A stretch of DNA of 64,000 nucleotides from Reticulascus tulasneorum (Eukaryota > Ascomycota > Sordariomycetes > Glomerellales > Reticulascaceae): the NCBI GenBank assembly GCA_001557505.1, contig LSAX01000006.1:2170001-2234000 (forward strand), given 5' to 3'. Of this stretch, positions 11,994-20,568 are shown piece by piece (the first letter of the stretch is position 1; each line of letters starts with the position of its first letter). The notes beneath the pieces were generated by a model that saw only the letters and a program-made list of their open reading frames with translations, had not been told where the DNA came from and ran no database searches. A program made the translations under genes and the position numbers.

Positions 11994-13249
11994 AATTCAT
12001 GAAACCGAGACCGATTCCGCGAGCAGGCCGCGGGCACGAGGATATGTGTTCAAACCGGAGGTATGGAGGGAACTCGGGAGATGACTTGCATAGAGATCGG
12101 CCACGGCATGTATAAATGGGCGACGAACCGTTCCAGGCTCAGCCCGTAGATACGCAATGGCTTTTCTCGTGGTGTGTGATAGAGTAAAGAGGAAAAAAGT
12201 CATGCTCTTGATTCCCAAATTCTGTGGCAACAACCTTGTTCATGATTTTTTTCCCCACAAGTTCCCTCATGCTTGACTGACTCCTATGCTTGGGGGTTCG
12301 GGATGGGGTTAGGCTACCCCGAGGTCGCTCGGCATTGCCCTTATAATGCACTTTTATTCCAAAGCTTTCACATAGGACCATACCTGTCGGAGAACTAGGC
12401 ATCCCGTCCGCTCTGCCATATATAAGCCGGCAAGGGCTGGACTAGTAGTTGGGTCGGTGACGACCAGCGAATCCCCAGTGTCCTATGTTTTTTTGCTTAC
12501 TTTTTGGCCATTCTTATAATTGTACTTCACACCTGTTCAACACGATTCAAGTCAATGGGAGGTTTCGTTTCCATGTTATGGGGAATATACTATGTCTATT
12601 AGGTAGCGTGGAGATGTGGTTGCTCGGGAGGGTGCCCCGTTTTGGCTCGGGCGGTGCGTTGCTTTTGATGTGACGGAGGTGTGACGAAGGCAGACATTCC
12701 CATCCAGGACACCTGATCTTGTTTTGGTCAATAGGGTACCTGGGCGGTCTCGTCGTGTGTTGACAGAGCCCCTCGAGTCTACGGGCTGCTCAAACAGCTT
12801 CTTTCACTGCCCTGTGGTTGTATAGCGAACAGATGGATCGACTGATTGCCTCTTTGACAGTTGCGGTTGTAGTAGATGACATTGGCTGATCGCACAATGT
12901 CCATACTCTGTTACGTCAGCGCAGCTAGAATATGTGATCATCGAAGACTTAAGATCATTGAAAGGGATCGGGTAGCGTTTCCACGATGTTCCAGGATACA
13001 CGCCAAATTAGCAGGGTGTAGAAGCGTCTATTAATGATACTCTATTCTCGGGATTACATTCAGAGTGTGAGCAGAGACAGACGAGAATGGCGATTAGTCA
13101 GACTATTCTGTTAGTTCAACTGGAACTCCATCAAGTTCTTTTTCAAAGGCAGCTACTACTTTGGTTCCTCCCATTTAAAGCGCTTCATACAACCTCTCTC
13201 CCACATGCTGGACTGTGCTACGCCCCTTTGTCTTGCAGCATATAGCATC
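11994..13249. other. Intergenic, start of the accessory island
   Basis: This stretch holds the SUP35 3' UTR and then non-coding sequence that includes dispersed repeat A (12401-12450). No gene could be supported; a short open frame near 12485-12673 is T-rich and has no protein character. Confidence 0.5.
12401..12450 (+). repeat. Dispersed repeat A, copy 1
   Basis: This is a 50-bp segment with core CATATATAAGCC, then AAGGGCTGGACTAGTAGTT. It matches 19419-19468 in the same orientation at 46 of 50 positions without gaps. The two copies bracket about 7 kb containing the ankyrin pseudogene, the unknown two-exon gene and the HET gene. Element type is unknown. Confidence 0.75.
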
Positions 13250-14113
13250 TTATTCCAACTCAGACGTAAGGTTGATTGTCTCTAAAAGTTGAGAGAATGC
13301 CACTTTGAATCCCTCTAGAGCACCGATCCTCTTTTGGCAAATGTCCATCGCCGTCTTGCCCTTGGCATTTCTCATTCGGGTATCCAGGCCGGCCATTCTT
13401 ATGCGCTTGAGAATATCTACAGTTGTTGTATTACCCTCAATAGCCAGCACATGTAGTATGGAAAGCCCACACTTGTTCGTATCGTCATACCTGATTCCCG
13501 GATCAAGCAGCATCTGAAGATATTCATGACAGTTATGATGAACCGTCTCGCGGAGAGGCGTATCTCCATATTTATTCAAGTTGTCTTTATTAGCGCCGCT
13601 CTGAAGCAGAAATCTTCCTACAGATAGCTTGTTGTTCATTGCGGCGGCTGCGAACGGAGTGTTCCCGAGATTATTCTTGCGCTCTACTTGTGCGCCGCCC
13701 TGGATAAAGATTTTGATAGATTCTATACCATCTCTATGTCGTACAGCGAAGTGCAGCGGCGTGTCCCCTTAACTGTTCACGTGGTTGACATCGCTTTTCT
13801 TAAGATGAACGGCTTGACGATGCGCGGAACGTCAGATCGTACGGCGTAAAACAGTGGCGTACAATTGAACTCGTCAACAACTTCAACATCGGCGCCGTTT
13901 GTTGAGAAGAAGCTCAACAGCTCTTAGGTCACCACGATTCGCCGCCCAGTGGAGTGCAGTCCGCCCACGGGCGTCCACAGCATTTATTATGCCAAGATCA
14001 GCGTCGCTTGGGAGCAGCTGCGGCAAGGATAGGCCATCGATGCCTAAGACGGCCTTATTAAGAGGAGAAAACAGCCAGCAATCGTGGTCTTCATTGGGGA
14101 AGAGAAGTTTCAA
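13250..14113 (-). pseudogene. Ankyrin-repeat protein pseudogene
   Basis: Reading the minus strand, several ankyrin-type repeats appear in order but in different frames: GRTALHWAANRGDLRAVELL, then NGADVEVVDEFNCTPLFYAV, then GDTPLHFAVRHRDG, then NNLGNTPFAAA, then GDTPLRETVHHN and GLSILHVLAIEG. Frame changes occur near 13910 and near 13800, and an in-frame TAA sits just before GDTPLHFAV (about 13770), so no intact protein can be made. Fragments outside these breaks are well preserved, so decay looks recent. Such proteins are often paired with NLR/HET-type incompatibility genes in fungi, consistent with the HET gene 2 kb away. The original N-terminus may lie further upstream, around 14200, but is not recognisable. 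Confidence 0.75.
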
Positions 14114-14692
14114 GCTGTAGATAGTCTAGGCAGCGCCTCGGTTGCAGAATATTTGTTCCCCTGCTTTATGGGTTGGCGACCTTCGGCGTGTCATGAAATC
14201 AGCAAACACAATGGCAATAAATCAGGAATGGATAAAACTTACATATTACTCGCATCCATTAAGAATCTGTCTGCGCCTGATTGCAATAGAAACCGGCACG
14301 CTTCAACGTGGTTTTTCTGGACAGCATACTAAAGCAGTGTCAGCCAAAAGCCAGTGGCCTCACTCATGTGAGTCCAGCAACAGTGGAAGCCTGATGTCAA
14401 CCAAATACATCAGAAAGACGTCTCCAACTCTCTTTCCGTTCTCTATCGAAAGGAGACCGATTATTCTTCCCCACGCCACATTGATTTAACTAGGATTATT
14501 TTAGACCAACGTGCTGCACCTAAAGCACAAAATGAATGGCAATCTGGTGGGGACACCCCACTTGAAGCCTCCTCGTCTTCGTGCCCAACCAGCTTCAACC
14601 CCGGTCCTCCGCGGTCGGTTTCTCATGGCTCACTGACCAAATGTCCGCGGGTACGACCCACGACCGCTATCGCTCTCTAAGATCTACCACAA
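14114..14692. other. Intergenic, possible remnant of pseudogene 5' end
   Basis: I see no supported gene. Part may be the decayed 5' portion of the ankyrin pseudogene on the minus strand, and part the promoter of the gene starting at 14693. Confidence 0.35.
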
Positions 14693-15645
14693 ATGCAGAA
14701 GAGATTAGTGCGCCTGTACTGCTACACAACCGCGAAGAGCGTTGGCACGGAGCGAATCGGCAAGATTCTCTCTGCGCTCGCCCGGCTTGAATCAAGAATG
14801 CTTGAATGGTAAGACCTGCTTGATTTTCATAGTGTTCTTAATCTGCTGCTCACGAGTCCTCCAGTTCTGACAAGACCTTTAAATCGGGCGATAGGTCCAC
14901 CTATAAGGAGCTCAAGCGGCTACTCGGCGATGGGTACGAAACCTTGCGACCCCGGAATCGACATGTTACACATACCCGAGTTGCAAATCTGCGTCTTGTA
15001 CGTGACCGAAGGCTCGAAAAGAGACGCTTCCGTAAGGAAGCATCGAGAGATGCTGGAAGCAAAACTTCTTCGAGGCCCACTTCGACGGCATCCAACTTCT
15101 TCGATGCAGATCAGTTAAGCCGATATGCGAACAGCGGGATTCGTGGCCCACATCGTCTCGCCGATGAACCTGTGTGTGAAACCGCTCAGCAATCAACCGA
15201 CACCTGTGCAGGACTGCCTGATGCGTCAGAACTTCAAGGAACGGGAACGGCCAGCGGCGAGAGCAAATATGTACAACTCCCATGGGTGCAAAAGGCTATG
15301 AAGGTACTGATGACCAGCCAACCACCGTCATCCAAGATATCTGATTTACAGACGAGCCGGCTCTACTCAATAAAGCCGGCTGCTTCACAGGCCAGCCTAA
15401 CGTCGTCCTCTATGCTATCCCTCTTGTTAGAAGCCCGGAGCATCCTCAGCTCACAATCGTTACGGAGTTCTTTCTTCTCCGTCGTGTCAAAATCATCTGC
15501 CGGGTCAGCGACTAGTCGCGCCAACATGGTCACGTCCGAGGGAGGCCGCGATCACCAACGCAACAAGCTTCTACGGAGCCTTTGTTGTGCAAGCCAAAAA
15601 GACTACATTCACCGCTACGCTAACCTTCTGATAAAACTAAGGTAG
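14693..15645 (+). CDS. Uncharacterised fungal protein with an N-terminal RLYxYTT-type block
   Basis: Two exons (14693-14808 and 14865-15645) with a canonical GTAAGA...CCAG intron encode 298 aa. The N-terminal 65 residues read QKRLVRLYCYTT, then GKILSALARLE, then, across the intron, TYKELKRLLGDGYETLRPRN. I recall this pattern (basic-RLYxYTT, helix, then LRPR) from uncharacterised fungal proteins, some next to incompatibility genes, but I cannot name a domain. The remainder is basic, then Ser/Thr-rich and probably disordered. The frame continuing exactly across a canonical intron is the main evidence that it is real. The start at 14693 is the first ATG of the conserved-looking block; an upstream exon cannot be excluded. 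It lies in the accessory island, so it could be decaying. Function unknown. Confidence 0.5.
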
Positions 15646-16187
15646 GAAAAAGGATGAAAAGATGAAAAGATGAAAAAAGAAAAAAGAAAAAGAAAAAAAA
15701 CCCGGCGCGCAAAACCGTATACCATCGCGAACGACTTTTAGAGTCTTGATATTTAGGTTAAAATTGGGTAGCTAGCTTCAACGTCGCAACGTCTATCCTA
15801 AAAATAGGGTAATGGGTGCTCTGTTCACTCATTACCTTGGTACCGTAGGTACGTGTAACACAGGTTTGTGCCCCACGGTTCAGGCAGAAACCATCGCCTA
15901 ACTAAGCCAGTCCGCGTTTACAAGGATCTGGGAGTACAGCGCCTGCAGGGCCTAGAACCACAAGAATCAGTCTTTCAATACAGCTGCTGCTTGCTCGCTA
16001 TTCGCTGTTACCTACGGATATACTCTTTCACCTGGCTTCCTGCAGTGGCTCTTCGCCGGACCACCTTGAAACAGTTGAGATTTGTTGCCGTGCCGGCGGT
16101 GCCTTTTCCCCATCCTCCAACACTGCGTCGCCCGAACGGACGCTGCTCGAGTTGCACCTTTGTCCGGTCTACTGCGCAACGGCCGCC
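15646..16187. other. Intergenic with an A/G-rich microsatellite-like tract
   Basis: Positions about 15646-15702 are a GATGAAAA/GAAAAA-type purine tract. The rest is the probable promoter and 5' UTR of the HET gene. No gene seen. Confidence 0.6.
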
Positions 16188-18961
16188 ATGAGTCGGTGGC
16201 ATTCCGATGGCTGTCAGCAGCCCATAGTACGAGTCGGCGAGGATGGGATTCCTGGTTGCGGATCGTGTCATGCCACTGCTCACGAGCTTCTGACGATTCT
16301 CAGAAACCAGAAAGGGGGAGAGTTGCCCGACGTGCCTCCCAATGAACTGCCTGGCAACCTTGGCCTTCGCTGGCCTCCAGGGTTTCCATACAAACGGTTC
16401 GGCCGACAGCCTGGACCTGGTGTCGCTTACTCGAGCCCAGAGCCTCCGGAGGTGTCCATTGAAAGCATCGAAAATAGCGGCTTGTCGTTACCTCTACATA
16501 ACAAGGCCACTACCACAGTAACCTCTGCCGGAGTTGGTGGGATTCGCGATCCGACATATGGGCCAACTCTCGGGCCAGATCACTTCCGCCTAATCTGTCT
16601 CTCACATAATGAGAGCCCAGAAGAATCTGGAATGCAAGCCCACCATATTTCGCTGGAAATCTTTAGTCATTCCCAGTGTCCCGAGTATGAGACAGTCTCT
16701 TACACATGGGGTGGTGAAGACGGTGATAGCAGCCCCTGTGAACCGGTCTACGTCAACGAATACTGGGATTTGCTCATGCAAACCAAGAACTGCGCTGCGA
16801 TGCTGCGTTGGCTGCACCCCTGGCGGGGCGTTCGGATGGCTTGGGTAGACGCCATCTGTATCAACCAGAAGAATACCGAGGAACGCGGCATACAAGTTGC
16901 CACGATGAAAACCATATACTCAAAGTGCACACGAGTTGTTGTCTGGCTTGGAAAGGACCTCGTCACTTCCACTTCCGCGCTTCACCCTCGACGTTTCGCA
17001 TTTCATACCCTTCAAAAGAACGAATCAGAGGACGGTGACGGTAGTCTGCTGGAAGACCAACGACCTCTTACACAGGCCGCAACGCTTCAGCATATTCTCT
17101 CATACAGATACTTTAGCCGCGTATGGGTTATTCAGGAGCTTCTCCTGGCTCCTCGTGCCATCTTCCCAATTAGAGACAGCGTATTCGAAGCAGACGTGAC
17201 AACCTCGTCCCGATTACGCCTTGTCGAGTCGCAAGCTCTTCCCTACACCAGAGCACTTTGGATAAAGTCTCTCTGCCAGAGTGCTATTCCAGGCAAGACA
17301 CTGGTTGAGAGGATGCTGAACACGTCGGCATCTCAGGCTGGAGACTTACGGGATAGGCTGTTTGGAGTGCTGGGGCTATTCCCACCAGAGGAACAGCAAG
17401 CCCTGACCCCTGACTACTCCCTCTCCAGCCAACATGTCTTCCTCGGGCTATTCGCCTACTTCATCTTCGAGCAACGTTATCCGCAAGTCCTGTTTCGGGC
17501 TGTCGGTATTCTCAAGCCAGAGGCTACTCCGTCCTGGTTGCCCGAATACATTGATCCTACTGCTTGGCGAAGCGTATTTGAGCCGATGCCAGCGGCCAAG
17601 CATGCTGTTTGGTGTGAAGAGGTTTCTCGCGCTCTTGATAACCCTGGGTGCTTTAAAGTATGAAACACTCAGATCCCCCTCCAAGTTAAATGGTCCGCGC
17701 CTGTTCGTTGACAACCGGCATTTTATAGGTCCATCGCTTCACAACAGGGCGATATTTCAAAAGCTCGCTCCATGAACAAGACAGAAAAATTGATATACCC
17801 AATTCAGATATGCCCTACGATAGCCCCGATAGCTCCGATAGCTCCGACTCGGACGTTGCTAAACCTGCTAAACCTTGGGTTGCGAATGGCGGCATCGACA
17901 TGGACACGGGCGCATTACTGACCAATCTCACGCGAGTATTGGCAATAACCTCAACCACGTCCCGTCACAATGCTAGCAACTCAAATCTATACGTCTCCAG
18001 GTACCTAACACGGCATGCTGACCGAACCGATCCCAGTTACATATGCATGTGGAGTCTTCGCCCTCTTGATCAGCTAGTCTGTCCTGGTGACGAGATATTC
18101 TGTCTCAAGCCGGAAGGGGAGGATCCGCGCTTGATCTACTTCGTCTTACGTCCTGTACCCCTGGCCGAACGAACCTATACAATTGTTGCCGCCTGCTACG
18201 AGGTCTACTTTGTTGACGCTGCCCCGCGCCATCCATTGTTCCGTGGAGGCGAGCACAAGGTTTTCCACCAAATCCCGATTTTTGATTTAAATTCAATGGC
18301 GGATACTCTTCCCCAGTTCAAATTAGATATGGAGTCTGCTGTAGAAGAAGCTGGACAACTCCTATTTGCCCAGAAAGATTCACTCACTTACTGGGACTTG
18401 CTTCCCTTGGCTCTTTCTCATATACCTGGCACGAAGTCCCTAGAAGCGAGCTTCGAAAAGCTGTATCTGCGCCTTCTCAACAAAGCAGTCAATTGCGAGT
18501 TCAACGACACACACCTGTTCTTGAAGTTTAGTAAGTATACATGGCGGGACTGGGTACAAGGCTTGTGGGAGACCGGGCACACGACATGGTACGACCGCAG
18601 CACAGGCAACCCAAAGTGGGAATCTTGCAACAAGGCGGTATGGAGATTTGTTGACCCCAACGACAGAGGCGTTGACTTTGAGACCTTTCGATCCATTTCC
18701 GCATACAGTAAAACATCAATATCATACTCGCCGACCGTGACCTTTAGGTGCGAGTCAACTGAAATTATATCTTTCATTCGAAATATAATTTCCCGGGAAG
18801 TCTTTAGTCCATCCTGTATCTTAAGGTTTGATACGCAGCGGAATCACGATTACTCAGCGGGCACCCCGGATCAGAGGGGTATCGAGGCTAAGGGCATACC
18901 TGTGGAGGGTGGCATAATAACCAAGTGTGACGGGAGCACATTCCAGGTTCGCATAGTCTAA
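16188..18961 (+). CDS. HET-domain (heterokaryon incompatibility-type) protein
   Basis: HET domains occur in fungal proteins that trigger incompatibility and regulated cell death after non-self contact. Exons 16188-17657 and 17729-18961 with a 71-nt intron give 900 aa. The HET domain runs from about residue 165 with its three signature blocks: YETVSYTWGGEDGD, then WVDAICINQKNTEERGIQV, then YSKCTRVVVWLG, followed by YRYFSRVWVIQELLLA and DLRDRLFGVLGL. The N-terminus has a Cys cluster (DGCQ, PGCGSCHA). Just after the intron is an Asp/Ser repeat (SPDSSDSSDSD), then a C-terminal region with the PGDEIFCL...FVLRP pattern common in these proteins. The start ATG sits in GCCGCCATGAG. An alternative acceptor would put the second exon elsewhere, but 17729 alone keeps frame. 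It appears intact. Confidence 0.88.
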
Positions 18962-18963
18962 AA

Positions 18964-19080
18964 GTGTGTTCCGCTATACTAGGGCCGCCCGAACATGTCC
19001 TTATTAAGGTAACCGCGGTGGCGGTAAATTACCGTGACTTCAAGATGCCCGTGTGGGTGCTGCTTCCTAACGCAGTCGAC
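18964..19080 (+). pseudogene. Possible relic of a zinc/MDR-type alcohol dehydrogenase N-terminus
   Basis: Three bases after the HET stop codon a short frame reads GPPEHVLIKVTAVAVNYRDF, the usual second beta-strand region of medium-chain dehydrogenase/reductases (VLIKV-x-AVALNYRD). The rest of the enzyme is not recognisable downstream, so this would be a fragment only. The match is short and could be coincidence. Confidence 0.35.
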
Positions 19081-19418
19081 TGCTCTTTGATCATCACTTG
19101 CCGACGTGTGGGAAGGACATACGAGCGTACACCGACGACATGTTGGAATACGCTCTGGAAATCATCACGGAAGCGCGAACATCCACCAGTGCGACGCAGT
19201 CATCGCGCGCGGTGGCAGCAGACGGATTGGCTCTGAGCTCCTGCCGGAGGCATTGATCGCCACGAATGCTGAAGGTCGTCAATCCGACCTGGGTCTAGGG
19301 GTTAGAGGTGATCGGGGAGGAGCTCGTCATATGTAAATACCTAGGTAGTAAGGGATAATATAAAGGCGGCAACGAAAAAAGTAGATCAATATGATGGTCG
19401 TACTATTAGTTTAGGGTA

Positions 19419-19468
19419 ATCCCGAACGTTCTGCCATATATAAGCCGACAAGGGCTGGACTAGTAGTT
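19419..19468 (+). repeat. Dispersed repeat A, copy 2
   Basis: It matches 12401-12450 at 46 of 50 bases in direct orientation (CTGCCATATATAAGCCGACA, then AGGGCTGGACTAGTAGTT). Sequence outside the 50 bp does not align by eye. Confidence 0.75.
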
Positions 19469-19804
19469 ATTCAGTTCCTAACGTGTGCAAGTGGAGTTCC
19501 ACGAAGTTTTGAGGTGTGTGGTTCGCCAGCAGCCAATAGAAGGTCAGCAACACTGATTCCGATTTATTATCGTCCAGATCAACTTTTTTTTGTCAGATCA
19601 GATAAGGACCTAAGGCATATGCTAGACGATAATCATTCGGAACCGGCATGAAACATTCAGTATCCAGGATGAGCCCACGGATCTCAAAAGTCGGATCGGG
19701 CCATGTCAGAAATGCCGACACGATTGACCGCCGCAGACGAGAACAGAGGGTAGGCTTGAGGCGGATCCGAGGGGGCACCGGCCTAGCGGAGATGGGATCA
19801 CGGC

Positions 19805-19919
19805 AGATATCGGAGCAGCGATTGATCTGCAATGGGTGGCGGTGTAACCACCCCAGTGAGAGTGGGCGGCAGGATACGGGAAGGTAAAAGCTTGGCGACT
19901 GGCTAGACCATTCGGCAGA
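19805..19919 (+). repeat. Dispersed repeat B, copy 1
   Basis: It shares an alignable segment with 23890-24013, ending in the identical stretch GGCTAGACCATTCGG, and including GGGCGG then GATACGGGAAGG. Similarity is roughly four bases in five, with small gaps. It may be the edge of a degraded transposable element. Confidence 0.6.
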
Positions 19920-20568
19920 TCCAGGCTTAAACGTTATCCCGCTCTTGGACAAGCAAGGAAGTCAAGTGACTTGCCCCGTACTACGGCCTGTAAACCCCAT
20001 TGTTACCCCAGATTCACCTCTGCTATGTTGCTATGAGAGGGGAACCCAAGTGACTTCTTACGTAGCGGTTAGCACGGATGGATGGCCTACTTTCCCCATA
20101 CTAGCTTCGGCTTGGCTTGCTGGTGAGTCGTCATTGGCTCTCAGCTCACCCCTCTGGCCACATGGCAGCATGGCATTAACAAGAAACCCGTGACTTTCAC
20201 ACGCCCATGTGCTACCGGGCTGCCGGGATAAGATGGTGTTACGCTTGCGTAGCAGGGAATGATCGCGAGTGCTGGTCTTGAGGATGAGCGAACTGGTGAC
20301 ATGGTGATGAGTACGTGCATTTTGGCGGTTTAGGTTCCGGAGCCGCAGAGTTTTGGTCATCAACGGCGGTAGTAGAGTATAGTGAAAGCCAACGGTAGTA
20401 TACGAAAAACTACTCAAGAGATATAAGAAAAAGAGTAGAAAAGTCTAATATGAATGCGCATGCCGCTGCCTGGGACCCTTTTCACCGTCTCTACGGGTGA
20501 CAGGCTGTAGCTTGAACAGCGCATATAATCCGTTCTATTCTCGAAAAAAGAAGAAAAAAAGGGAATCA

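Larger units (their letters stand above)
19081..20568. other. Non-coding accessory sequence with dispersed repeats
   Basis: This stretch contains repeat A copy 2 (19419-19468) and repeat B copy 1 (19805-19919). No gene supported. Its right end is the 3' UTR of the GMP synthase gene on the minus strand. Confidence 0.5.
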
